From Trachelipus rathkii (taxonomy: Eukaryota > Arthropoda > Malacostraca > Isopoda > Trachelipodidae): a stretch of DNA of 31,478 nt. The stretch lies in contig JABUQX010007576.1 of the NCBI GenBank assembly GCA_015478945.1, positions 70,001 through 101,478 on the forward strand, in the 5' to 3' direction. The notes under the pieces were generated by a model. It ran no database searches. It worked only from the letters and a program-made list of their open reading frames with translations, and had not been told where the DNA came from. The position numbers were made by a program, and so were the translations under genes. Of the stretch, positions 11,868 through 21,900 are shown piece after piece. Position 1 is the stretch's first letter; each line of letters opens with the position of its first letter.

Positions 11868-11892
11868 TGGTTCCATTACCAGGATTCGACGA
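11868..11892 (+). other. Probable retrotransposon primer-binding site
   Basis: The sequence starts TGGTTCCATTACCAGGATTC and continues GAC. TGG is the complement of the CCA end of a tRNA, and GGATTCGA at 11881-11888 matches the complement of a tRNA T-loop, at the spacing expected of a tRNA 3' end. It lies about 150 bp before the gag start codon. The exact tRNA is not assigned. The upstream LTR boundary cannot be fixed: there is an ACACA at 11853-11857, but no second LTR copy was matched. Confidence 0.5.
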
Positions 11893-12026
11893 AGTTTTAG
11901 ATCAGAATACTAAAAAATACAAAAACAAAATTTAATGCCCTTTTATTGGGATTTACGGGATTTTAGATCAAAATATAAGTAAAATAATTATATAAGCCTA
12001 TTGAGAGTAGATTTTGTCGCCTTAAA

Positions 12027-13110
12027 ATGGAGGACCACGAAAACATAAACAGTGGAGAGATCGATGTGAATGTTGACCCAACAGAGCCAATAGACGTAGA
12101 GGTGGGAGGTGGTGGTGGAATAGATTAAGCCAATGGAGGATTCATGGAATCCACCCCACTAAATGTAGAGCCATCAAGAAATGAAGAAGTATTGCATCCA
12201 CTACCACTGACCCCAGAATATCCAACATTGTATAATCCAAATTTGACTAGGACTTTAGTACCTCCACCACTAAAAATTTCAGTGGATTCAGGGTGGGAGT
12301 TTGAGGAGTTATTACAAGAGTTTGAGATCTATTGTTCGCACACATATTCGAGAGTCCCGGAGACTTGGAGTAGGGTCTTGGGGAATTATTTAGAAGGGGA
12401 CATTTTGGAAGCGTTCAACAACATTGAAGAAAGGTAGAATACAATACACAAGAGTGAAGGAAAAACTAAGAGGGATTATAAAACAATTGACTACCAGCAA
12501 GGATTTCCTCCTTACAAGGTTTTGGGCCACGGGTAGAAATAAGAATGAGTCCATAATAAACTATTCGATGAGGTTGGATAAACTTGCAGCTTTGGCTGGA
12601 ATGGACAGTGAACAAGTAAGTCATGTATGGACAAATGAAAAAAACAAATTATGGACGGGTTAAGCAATGACGCAGCGGCGAAAGTAAAATTTGCCACACT
12701 GACTGAGCCTGACATGAGTGTTAATAAGGTAGTAGAAATTGCGCATAATGTGGAAAAGTGATTTCAAATGAGTCAACCTACTGAAGGCAAAGAAAAAAGA
12801 CAAACGAAACAAGATACTGGGACCAAAAAAAAATACAATCCGCGGAAGGCAAAACTGAGAAAGATCAAAGTAATAAGTAATTTTTGTAAACGTGAAGGCC
12901 ATTCTGAGGAGAAGTGCTATAAAAAGAATAATTGTTGCTTTTTCTGTGGAAAAAGGTCATCGAATTCAAGAGTGTATTAATAGAAAAGCACGTCAAGAGA
13001 ATGGTAGTAACCAACCGAGAAGACAGGAAGCAACTACTACTACCACTAATAGTGGTAAAGGACAAGTAAGAGTGTTAAATTGTCCTTTCTGTGGTCAAGA
13101 AACAGGGTAA
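12027..13110 (+). pseudogene. gag: LTR-retrotransposon Gag relic (capsid-like region plus zinc knuckles)
   Basis: Gag polyproteins form the particle that packages retrotransposon RNA. The frame starts at ATG 12027 (AAAATGG context) with an acidic leader ending in a Gly run. From about 12270 to 12660 a Gag-like helical region follows (FEELLQEFEIYC, then VLGNYLEGDILEAF, then FLLTRFWATGRN and YSMRLDKLAALA). A basic Lys-rich linker leads to Cys/His knuckles at about 12880-12975 and a partial third one (CPFCGQE) near 13080. The first knuckle has Ser where the first Cys is expected. The gene is broken: in-frame TAA at 12126-12128, a frameshift near 12425-12437, another near 12640-12660, an in-frame TGA at 12759-12761 and a one-base shift near 12950 inside the second knuckle. 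No protease, reverse transcriptase, RNase H or integrase follows. The Ty3/gypsy-like assignment comes from overall Gag style and is inference. Confidence 0.8.
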
Positions 13111-13231
13111 ATTTCAAGTCTCTAGGATGTATATAGGGGGTGGTCATCCCCGAGAGCGTAGCCGCTATGCCCTTGTTACGGCTTGTGAGTGAGTGAAGAT
13201 TAGGCTTATGGGGCAAGAGGGATCACGTGGA

Positions 13232-13260
13232 GGTCAGATAGAGCGCAGGTCTATCTGACC
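13232..13260 (+). repeat. Perfect hairpin 1 (11-bp stem, 7-nt loop)
   Basis: GGTCAGATAGA (13232-13242) pairs without mismatch with TCTATCTGACC (13250-13260). It is followed directly, with no spacer, by hairpin 2. Confidence 0.9.
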
Positions 13261-13295
13261 GACAAACAGACAAACCGAAGGTTTGTCTGTTTGTC
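13261..13295 (+). repeat. Perfect hairpin 2 (16-bp stem, GAA loop)
   Basis: GACAAACAGACAAACC (13261-13276) pairs with GGTTTGTCTGTTTGTC (13280-13295) across a 3-nt GAA loop. The TTTGTCTG words continue to 13320 and merge into a TTA array. Confidence 0.9.
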
Positions 13296-13317
13296 TGTCA
13301 TTGATCTGTGTTTGTCT

Positions 13318-13347
13318 GTATTATTATTATTATTATTATTATTATTA
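13318..13347 (+). repeat. (TTA)n microsatellite
   Basis: About 30 bases of TTA trinucleotides separating hairpins 2 and 3; read in the spurious frame at 13283 they give a run of Tyr. Confidence 0.9.
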
Positions 13348-13355
13348 CGTCGAAA

Positions 13356-13380
13356 GAAGTGTTTCCGTAGGAAACACTTC
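13356..13380 (+). repeat. Perfect hairpin 3 (11-bp stem, GTA loop)
   Basis: GAAGTGTTTCC (13356-13366) pairs with GGAAACACTTC (13370-13380) across a GTA loop. This is the third mismatch-free hairpin within 150 bp. Confidence 0.9.
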
Positions 13381-13385
13381 TGCGT

Positions 13386-13575
13386 CTCCTTCAGTGGATC
13401 CTGCCTCTAATTTATTTCCTCCGTCAGCGTTACCTTCTGCGTTAATCTCCTTCAGAGACTTTTACATTTCACTGTCCTCCATCGCCTTCGAGTCCAATTC
13501 CGATTCAGTCTCCTTCAGAGACTTCTGCAGCGACTCCGCGTCCGCCTTTAGTTCGCCTCCTTAGCGCCTGCTTCT
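13386..13575 (+). repeat. Degenerate 61-63-bp tandem repeat, C/T-rich
   Basis: CTCCTTCAG recurs at 13386, 13447 and 13510; the last two share the 15-mer CTCCTTCAGAGACTT. TCCTCCGTC/TCCTCCATC words recur mid-unit. A frame open over the array (13283-13564) reads Ser/Asp/Phe-rich with SFRDF twice, 21 codons apart. Since the frame starts in the hairpins and TTA array, I take it as a non-coding GC-richer satellite-like piece, but the period being a multiple of three between the last units leaves a coding origin possible. Confidence 0.65.
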
Positions 13576-13885
13576 ACAGGGGGAGCTCCGACACCGACTC
13601 CGGCTCTAAAAGCTGTAGGTCAATTATTAACTAGTACTCAGGTCAGGTTCTCAAGATAATACCGAGGTATTGGTTCTAGAATCTAGATGAACCTTTAATG
13701 ACAGATTTTAAGGGACTGTTTAATATGAAGAGGGGGGACTTCAAGGGTTTAAATTAGCACATGAATTTGCCTGTTTTGACAATAGTGCTATTTGAACAAT
13801 TTCCCCTTTATCCTCTCAATACCTACATATTGCCAGAGCATGGAAGGATTTCTTAGAAATTCCGTAACAACCCACCATCCCCCCA

Positions 13886-13910
13886 TTTTTTTTTTTTTTT
13901 TTTTTTTTTA
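13886..13910 (+). repeat. Poly-T run after a C run
   Basis: About 24 T residues directly after CCATCCCCCCA. On the minus strand this is a poly-A with a short downstream G run, as at the end of a retroposon, though no retroposon body was matched. Confidence 0.8.
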
Positions 13911-13928
13911 CCACTTCAAAGTACCGAT

Positions 13929-14060
13929 CGAGGGGCGGAGTGTAAAGACATGCACTACCGACTTCCCTACTTTCTCGTAGAAAGGAATCGTTAAATAATT
14001 CGTAAAGCGTAAATAAATAAGAAAATGCAAACGTGATTATAGATCAAATTTTTTTAATAC
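13929..14060 (+). other. Candidate polypurine tract and LTR start
   Basis: GAGGGGCGGAG (13930-13940) followed directly by TGTAAAGACATGC has the layout of a polypurine tract next to an LTR beginning TGT. It lies on the expected 3' side of the gag relic. I could not find a matching copy of this sequence upstream of the primer-binding site, except the short shared word GCACTAC (near 11846 and 13950), so an LTR pair is not shown. Confidence 0.3.
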
Positions 14061-14073
14061 CAAGTATTAATTT

Positions 14074-14800
14074 ATGGTGAGGCTACACTTAAATTTTCGT
14101 AGGCAACTATTACGGATGATTGTGAGATACTTGCAGTTATACGCTATTACACGCATTTTGTTAGGTTTGAAACATCGAGCGCGCATTCGGAAGAAAATCC
14201 TTGGCCAAGACTCCCTTGCTGAGCCATTAACAAGTTCGATCCTACATTTACTACTTACGGAACCTCGACAAGTCAGAGATCACGCCCCAACTCCATTATC
14301 AGTAATCAGTAACTGGCGAATGAATCATGGCAGTATATTATTGAGACTAATAATTTACAGTTATGAGGCTATATTATGAGATATCCAGTGTCGAGGTGAA
14401 AGTCGCAATATTCCCGTGCGATAAAAGCTTCAGTTCAAATCCAAGTGTCAAGAAGTTCAGAGAGATCTTCCTTTATTGACAAATTCACGGATTGTTCACA
14501 AGAATGTCTATTCCTTCTAGTCAAACTTGAAAATGAACTGTTATTCGTAACTAGTAAGAATGAGTTGCAAATATGTGCCATCTAGTGTATAAATGTAGTA
14601 CAAACAAAAATAATGTACTCTTATTGCAGTCACACTGAACAGATAGTGTCACTTACCTTCATACTTTGATCATTTTTCAGTCTCATTCGATCTTATACAA
14701 TACTCTGACTATATCAGAATATATAGTCTAAACACTACTCTCTATGTACTAGTATACAAACACAAAACTATATCCATCTTTCTATTTAATTTCTCTCTGC
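14074..14800. other. Stretch with an unassigned 101-codon frame, possibly LTR
   Basis: A plus-strand frame at 14074-14379 is Leu/Arg/Ile-rich (KHRARIRKKILGQDSLAEPL) but has no motif I know, no supporting splice sites, and lies where a 3' LTR of the gag relic would be. I do not call it as a gene. The remainder to 14800 is AT-rich with no recognised feature. Confidence 0.3.
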
Positions 14801-15400
14801 TGATTACACCAAAATTGATTTTTCGTAATATCCTTCAGTGCGAATTAATGCGAATTATTCTCATGACTAAAGTATATGCAAAAATTGTCTATGTTACAGC
14901 ATATGAAGAAACCAAGCCAGGAATCACATTCCTCAATTGCCTCGTCACTAATTAGAGAACTTACTAGTATGAGAAGTATGAAACATGGGGGAAAATCTGG
15001 GAAAATTTGGTAATACTCAATTTTACACATTTCTAGTATTAGTAAAGACATGCCGGTAGTAAATAGTGATAAGGGTCATTTATTCCGAGGTATTGGGGAT
15101 ACCCTAACCAAGTAGTAATGGTTAATTAAAAAATATTTACAAGTCTATATATATCCCATATGATAAGGGTTGTAGCAAAATACCTTTCTAGAAGGTTTCT
15201 ATATGAAAGTCGTGAAATTTTCAGACTAATATGTAATATATAAGTAAATTTTTTTTCTATCTAATAATAAATATAATCAACTTATAAGTTATATGCTACT
15301 ATACTTGATTCCTTAAATATAGGAATACTTAATAATAACTCCCCTGAAGTAAATATTGGAATCGAATATACTTTACATTGCAGTTCGTATTATACTCGTT
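14800..15400 (+). repeat. Dispersed repeat family A, copy 1
   Basis: By eye this copy follows the copies at 25.5, 26.4 and 28.0 kb in the same order of words: a GCAAAAATTGTC segment, GAGAACTTACTAG, CATGGGGGAAAATCTGG, TTTTACACATTTCTAG, an AAGGGTCATT/CCGAGG segment, ACCTTTCTAGAAGGTTTCTAT and CCCCTGAAGTAA. Many small indels separate the copies. The function is unknown. Confidence 0.6.
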
Positions 15401-16260
15401 ATCACGTAAATCGTTCTATATAACCTTGCATCGATATCATTCCTCTATGCTATTTGATATCTTTCTGTCCTTAGCTAACCGAAACAACCTTAATTCAGTA
15501 TCAGAGATTTATCATAACACAGAAGATTTTTTTTCACACAAACTTCGCCTTGTTTGATCACGTAAATCATTAGATTTATAATCAGTGTCACATCCCTGTT
15601 AGGAGATATGTGACATGCTCTATGTTTAACCCTCCGTTGATAATACCTGTATGCTTGTTATCTTATCTCTACTGTAATATATAATGGGGCTCGAGCTAAT
15701 TAACCGCAAATATTCCACCTCTCGTAGCGTTTGCCTCCAGACTCTTGAATGCTTTATTCTGAAGTGAGACCTCCTGAGCTTCTTATATCCATTTTATTTG
15801 ACGAACTATAACTTATTTCTAATCTCGTAGCAATTTCTCAGTAGATTTTTTATGGACTATCGTTAAATACAAATATATTAAAATAAATAACATTATTCGT
15901 TACAGAATATGACCGTATCATAGCCACGAGCGAGCAATGATAATACAGCTTGAGTAATACTAACGATATTATAGAAGTGCGCAACTAACACAAAGCGGCT
16001 CTCGCGTGTCATCAAAACAAATATATTCATCACAGCTGTTAACTATTCCCCAATTCGAAGTTGTGAGAAGAGATCAAAAAACCTCTTCAGATAATCGTTA
16101 TCTATGATAAGTTCGATAATTTCGATATATACTGCATAGCTAATTTTTCATGTATTTATTTTTGAATATATAGTAAATTAACTTGAGTTATAATGTTGAT
16201 AGCTTAAAAATACACTGTCAAACTTTCCTATTATAATAAAACATACTATGATACAGTATG
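15400..16260. other. AT-rich stretch, no gene recognised
   Basis: No frame, repeat match or structural RNA was recognised. It lies between two segments of repeat family A and might be an insertion within a single original copy, but no terminal repeats were seen. Confidence 0.35.
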
Positions 16261-16264
16261 TGTG

Positions 16265-16440
16265 TGGATAGACAAATGTAATATGCTGATAATTTACGCT
16301 GTGAATAAATCCATATCGTCTATTGCTAAGTTAGATTAATATTATGTATACAATCAGGTACTTTCTTACTCTACCTAAACTCACCTATGAATATATACTT
16401 ACGCAATTCACTAAATAAATAATTTGTCGATATAGTAGAT
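16265..16440 (+). repeat. Dispersed repeat family A, 3' segment
   Basis: Aligns by eye with 26698-26825: ACAAATGTAAT, then CGTCTATTGCTAAGTTAGATT, then CATGAATATTACTTACG in the form CTATGAATATATACTTACG. The reading frame seen in the 26.7-kb copy is broken here. Confidence 0.6.
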
Positions 16441-16680
16441 ATAGTAATAAATATATTATTATACAATATTCATTAATAATAGTATATTGTGATTATTTTA
16501 TAATACCAAAATATTTTGTATTACTAATATTTTTATTAATACGTATTATGTAAATAAAAGGAATATTATGGTAAGATTTAACTCAACCCACACCCTGATC
16601 TATAAATTCAGTGGTGGAACTCAATAGGGACAAGAATCACCCTCCAAACTTTTGGCCCCTTGTAAAAATTCCAGTTAATA

Positions 16681-16822
16681 TAAATATATATATAATTATA
16701 ATAGTATATTATATATAATATATAGTATATATATATTATATATTATATATATATAATATAATTATATATTATTTATATAATTAATTTAGTATATATAATA
16801 TAATTATTAAATATATATATAT
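16681..16822. repeat. TA-rich microsatellite block
   Basis: Almost pure A/T with TATATA runs broken by AATTA words. Confidence 0.85.
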
Positions 16823-17088
16823 GTAATGAACATTCGATTCTGATTAACGTAAGTTGTCAGAATTATCCGGTGTTAGGTTATAGTACAGCCTCCTCCGAAT
16901 TCTTTCATTTTCCTAAAGCACTTCATAAACAAGTATGGACTATGCTCGCAGACATTATAGGGTATTTGACCTAGCAGAATGGATTCATCTTTAATCTACT
17001 AATGGTATTTTTACTTATATTATCAATAGCTGAACACCAAAGCTGCAGAGTCGTTTATATGCATATACCAAGTGATAAAGGTTTAATA

Positions 17089-17340
17089 ATTTATGTACAA
17101 TAATAATATAAGAATAATAATAATCTTAATATATAAATATATATTGTAATTAATAGTAATAATTAATGTTTATGGGATGAACTTAGTAGTGGATAATATA
17201 AAATAATAATTAAAATGATGTAATAATAGTAATAAATTAAGTTAATTAAATAATTAATTAATTAATATATAAGTAATAAAATATAATTTAATTAGTTATA
17301 TTAAGTGATAAAAAATCTTAATTAAGACAAAGCCAAGTGT
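17089..17340. repeat. A/T-only low-complexity stretch
   Basis: Dominated by AATAAT, TTAATTAA and ATAATAAT words, including ATTAATTAATTAAT near 17253. No gene is supported. Confidence 0.6.
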
Positions 17341-17688
17341 TAATAATATAGTGTTAGTATTTAAACTTGTATTATCTGTCTCATATTTTGAACTTGTTAA
17401 TGTCTAGTATTGCAATTTCTTCTATATTCACCTAAAACACCCATCGCAAAAAACAATAGATTATCTCACACTTATAAGTACTAGAGTATTATCGTATTTC
17501 TCGCGAGCTCATGAGCATGATTGTCCATGTGTCGATTCAGTTTTTTGCAGCGGAACAGAAATATGAGTGTTCTCTATCGAGCTAAATACTGACAGCTATA
17601 TAGAATCACTCATTAATTAGTGACTTACAGTGTGGTAAATTCCTAATATTATTAATAACCTGAGAAAAGAAGGAACAATAAAATACTC

Positions 17689-18090
17689 CTATAAACGACA
17701 ATAATATTTATCTCTAGTTAAACTGTTAAAGTGACTACTGGATATGTAATTATCATTTTTACTTCTACCATTTACAATATTTACATACATCGTTCCCTGC
17801 ACTGTTACATAGGCTTTGCTATCTAGTGCATTTATCCATTGCTCAATATCTCTTATGTCATCATAATAATGTGAGTATGTTCCAGCACCGTGTATAACTT
17901 TATACGTAAATGTTATAATAAGAAGACCACACAAGTGGCGGCAACGTATCGCAGTGCCCTCCACTTCAAGTCCTAGAGCACTCGGTCCGCAACACAAACT
18001 TAGGCCGCCAGGTCTCACTATGTGTCCGTCGCATAGTTGTAAGCGAGCGTGTTCGAGAATGTGAAAGACATACTTATGTAAGCTTTTCAC
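17689..18090 (-). CDS. Unassigned open frame, 133 codons
   Basis: This is the longest open frame in the window. It has no ATG at its start (it opens after an in-frame TAG just upstream of 18090), so if real it is an exon, or its usable start is internal. Residues about 1-70 are of ordinary protein-like composition with many Cys and Gly (LCDGHIVRPGGLSLCCGP, then GTAIRCRHLCGLL), and this half is GC-richer than its surroundings. The second half (IEQWINALDSKAYVTVQGTMY) is still plausible; the last about 25 residues are Ser/Asn/Tyr-rich. There is no signal peptide, clear membrane segment or known motif. No good acceptor was found upstream. A long AT tract begins about 110 bp beyond its 5' end. I do not recognise the family; a decayed mobile-element gene is as likely as a host exon. 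Confidence 0.35.
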   Translation of the reverse strand: MKSLHKYVFHILEHARLQLCDGHIVRPGGLSLCCGPSALGLEVEGTAIRCRHLCGLLIITFTYKVIHGAGTYSHYYDDIRDIEQWINALDSKAYVTVQGTMYVNIVNGRSKNDNYISSSHFNSLTRDKYYCRL

Positions 18091-18203
18091 TCTCTACTCC
18101 CACTATGGGCTTGTGTTTCTATCCATTCAGGTGTCTTTGAAATAGGGGAAAATGCTCCTGTGTGAGTGATATTGTGTTATCTTACTGTAAAAAAGAAGTA
18201 ATA

Positions 18204-18335
18204 AATATAATATTATATTATTATATAATATATAATATATTATATATATATATACTATATACTACTATATTATATATCTATAATAGTAATATATATATAT
18301 ACTACTTATATAAATTATATTCTATATATATATAA
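18204..18335. repeat. TA-rich microsatellite block
   Basis: Alternating TATA runs with TACTAT interruptions. Confidence 0.85.
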
Positions 18336-18747
18336 TAACTATTATAATAATAATATACTTATAATAACTGATATTAACTATATAAAAACAAATTCATACA
18401 AATTAACAAATAAAACTATTCACATAATAACAATAAACCAATTCTTTCTCACTTCTCAACCCTCCCAAACTTAACGTATTCAATAATATTTAAATTGTTA
18501 TCTTTCTCAAATTATACATATAAAAAATATAAAGCATCTATAAAATTGAGCTGCAACGTGTCCCAACATTCTCAAATCAAAGGTATTGTTCACACAATAA
18601 AGAAAAATATTGCAGATAATGGCAAAACATTATGAATGGAATAAATTATTGGAATAAAAAATTAAAATATATCTCACCAACACGCTGCCATAAAACAATA
18701 ATAAAATGTTGTGAAAAAAAATAATAAATATAAGAAATAAAATATTA

Positions 18748-18955
18748 CTTATATAAATAATATATACTATTATATATTAATATATATTATATATTATATA
18801 ATTATAATATATATATATATGATATATATATATACTATAATATATATTATATTATATAAATATAAATATTAATATTATGATAATTATATATTATTAATAT
18901 ATTACATATATTATATATTATATTTATATATTTATAATTATATATATTGAATATA
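18748..18955. repeat. TA-rich microsatellite block
   Basis: About 200 bases almost without G or C, made of TATATA and ATTATA words. Confidence 0.85.
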
Positions 18956-19134
18956 GGTGCGTAACTCTCAATTATACTTTTCTTTTTTAATCAGTAGCAT
19001 AACCAATTTTTTTTATTTTTAACTGTCTATTTCGTTTATAGTCGCAGAACGACGTTCGTCACGTAAGTATTCAATCATTGATCATCAGCTTGCTCCTGAA
19101 GCTATCCCTTCCATACCTTGTTTATGATACTTAC

Positions 19135-19328
19135 ACTCACGGATGAAATCATGCTTCACTCTACTGCAAGTGACATACTTCAAGTGTCTAATGAAAGTAT
19201 AGAAAATTTTAGAGGCATGCAACTTTTTAGGCACTCCATGTTCTTTCTTGCATCTAATACGTATTTCTATCTTAAAGTATAAGATACTATGATCTCGGAG
19301 CTTCACGTAATTATATACAGTCTTGCTC
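19135..19328 (-). CDS. Candidate internal exon of unknown protein
   Basis: On the minus strand TTGTGTCTTTTAG (or, seven bases later, TTTCTAG) forms a good acceptor, and GTAAGT at 19134-19129, with GTGAGT immediately before it, forms a strong donor. The frame between them is open for about 65 codons and is rich in Lys, Arg and His (KTVYNYVKLRDHS, KKEHGVPKKLHASKIF, FIRHLKYVTCSRVKHDFIRE). The frame itself runs on to a stop at 19085. The FIRHLKYVT segment distantly recalls the start of LYR/FMC1-type mitochondrial assembly factors, but this is a weak resemblance and I do not assign it. Matched splice sites on both sides make this a better exon candidate than the other orphan frames. It could still be chance, as AT-rich DNA supplies splice-like words often. 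Confidence 0.35.
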
Positions 19329-19379
19329 CTAGAAACTAAAAGACACAACTCTATTGATTAATCTTATGAGCCACACAGA

Positions 19380-21590
19380 GTGCATTGAACGTCTTCATTT
19401 GTAGATATTGTCCTACTAGTGGAGCAGCGACTCACTGAGAGCTTCCTTCTTGGATTTCAAGTCCAGAGATAGAGTGGAGCAATAAGGCGATATATTGCTG
19501 TTTCATCTCTTTTACCCACTGTTCTTATGCTATCGTTATCTCGCTTTAAGTGTTGTGTCCGGAAACGTGCAGCTCATATCCGCTCAAAAGCTGATAAACG
19601 ATGTATCTCATAATACTACAGATAATAATTTATGATATTATAGAACTTGTCTCCTTATATGTGGTCTCATCAACTATCGAAGTCCCAAATGAATTTTTGG
19701 TATAGTATTACTTATTTTATAGATTTTCTCTCTCAATAGTGCACAATATGTTATGTTTTGTGGATCATCTGACATCACCAATCTTGACTTTAAGTTTGCT
19801 CTGTAATTCCCTCTCTGGTATTGTATACAACCCGAACAGACATAAATGATGACATTTTGATCAGTGTTTGTAGATTATCACTAATGCCAACTGTATCCGT
19901 GTGAGTATCTCCCCCTTCTGACATGACATATATTTTCTACTGATATAGATTTACTAACCTTATATATCTAAGATCGTCCGTCCATCAGATCTATACATAG
20001 AGCTCCTGAGTTGGGGGTTGTTGTTTTCTAGACACTCACGCATTCCTCTCGATGGACCGGTGTGATTTATGTATCACAGTGTGATGAATGATAAAGATTT
20101 TACAGTATTAGGCGATGAGAGGTACTCACTGTAGTTTATGATTATATATAGCTACCTATGAATTACCTTTTCTTACAATGAATGCATATGTACACTAGAC
20201 TATTGGTTCTTGTATCCTCCCGATTGTCTATACAATGCAACCTAGCGAGGGAATCTATTCTTTATCACCCACTGTGAAAAAGGCAGGACACTCTCCCTAC
20301 CCTCATCCAGAAGCGTCGATGCCCGTGATGGCGCTGCTAGTAATCCGTGAGACGCTTATTCGCATTTCTCCGCTCTTCTACGCATATTAGAAGACATGAA
20401 GGTATCACATTAAGGATCGTAAACGAAATAAATAAGAAATGTCAACGAGTAAACTTAAACTCAATAACGTTTAGTCATAAAATGTTCCTAAACACCATCA
20501 ATTACTTGATTGTGTGCAGCTAACTACTATTACAAATTGATGAAAGAAATGTTAAATTAACCCACCCAATGTAACCTAAGTATGTAAAACAAAACGTAAT
20601 CCGACTATAGAGTTATCTCAGGTGATAATTCTTGCACCTCACAAAACATTAAATTAGTGTCGTTACTTTTTTGGTATTTCTGGATGAAAATTCTGTCATA
20701 GCCTATTCAGGTGTAGGAGACGGGAGATCGATAGTATATGTGCATCCCTGAGTGACAAGTCTGTATAATAGTTCATGCATATAATTTTTTAAGTACTTCT
20801 CTGAGTGTAGTCGTGCAAGTACCGCATCTATCCTTTCATCAGCTGCACATTCAATCACATATATACTATATAATGAGTCATATTATTTCTTAGGTCGAGG
20901 ATCTAATATTATGTTTATAAGATTGAACTAAGTGTTCAGGTCTTCAGTTATTAGTAAGACGAAGGGATACGCTTTATCACAAGACGGAATAAACATTAGC
21001 CATAATTTATATTCTAATGAACATATATAAGTTTCATATTTTATTCAGCTCAATTTAGCATAACTGTATCTGGTATTTTATTTACATAAATTATCTTACA
21101 GTGGCTATAATATACATTATTGAAGTAATAGGAATATATATTATTAATAATACCTAATAATGATTACGATGAAGACAGATTAAATGAATATTATTTAAAT
21201 AATAATAATATAATGATTAATAAATTATTTATAGATAAAAATATTAAATAATATTTTATAACTCACAAATATACCCTAAGCCCATTCCCTGAATTTGAGC
21301 GCGTATATTTCCCATTTGAGATTTGCCCAAAAAAACTTTCCTAACTGGAATTAATATAATATTAATATACTTAATTATATTATATATTAAAATATATAAT
21401 ATTATATAGTAAATATTAATTATATAATATATATATTAATATATACCAACTGATTTTTGACAGTATCTCATGGCATAAGTTATATATTTGAATATAGAGA
21501 TTTTCGACCTATTATTGTTCACACTTGAAATATCATTATTAATATAGTTGTGTAGGTGAGTATTAAACTCCATAAAATTTTACTAAACGC
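19380..21590. other. Stretch without a recognised gene
   Basis: AT-rich DNA with no splice-bounded or long frame. A GC-richer patch at 20280-20360 is not open in any convincing frame. TA/AATA low-complexity lies at 21110-21260 and 21350-21450. Confidence 0.4.
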
Positions 21591-21599
21591 TTATTAAAT

Positions 21600-21900
21600 T
21601 TCTATAAGATCGCTATGCCTAAATAAAATTTGAGACAAAAACAATAGATATAATAAAATATTTAAATTTTGGTTATAATAAAATAAATAATATAAGTTAT
21701 TCAATCTAGAAAGTTGCAATACAGTTGTAATTAAAATTTTTTGTAGCATACGAGTAACGCAAAAAAATATTTTATTTGAGAAAACGTAAGTAATATTCAT
21801 GGGTTTAAGGTAAGAGTTAAAAGTAGATCCTGAGTCGGAACATAAGTATTAAATTCAATGGTTATATAACTTATGCATAGAAAACTTTGGATTACATGAC
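21600..21900 (-). repeat. Dispersed repeat family A, inverted 3' segment
   Basis: Read on the minus strand this matches 26700-26950: ACTCAGGA, ATGAATATTACTTACG, CAAAAAATTTTAATTACAACTG, and TTATTTTATTATAACCAAAAT appear in the same order. Its minus-strand frame (21594-21800) resembles the plus frame at 26.7 kb at protein level (shared FYNQN and LITTV-like words), which shows homology of the DNA, not function. Confidence 0.7.

Noticed and set aside
13283..13564. 93-codon plus frame with a Tyr run
   Set aside because: It begins inside hairpin 2, passes through a TTA microsatellite and then a tandem repeat, so it is better explained as repeat translation.
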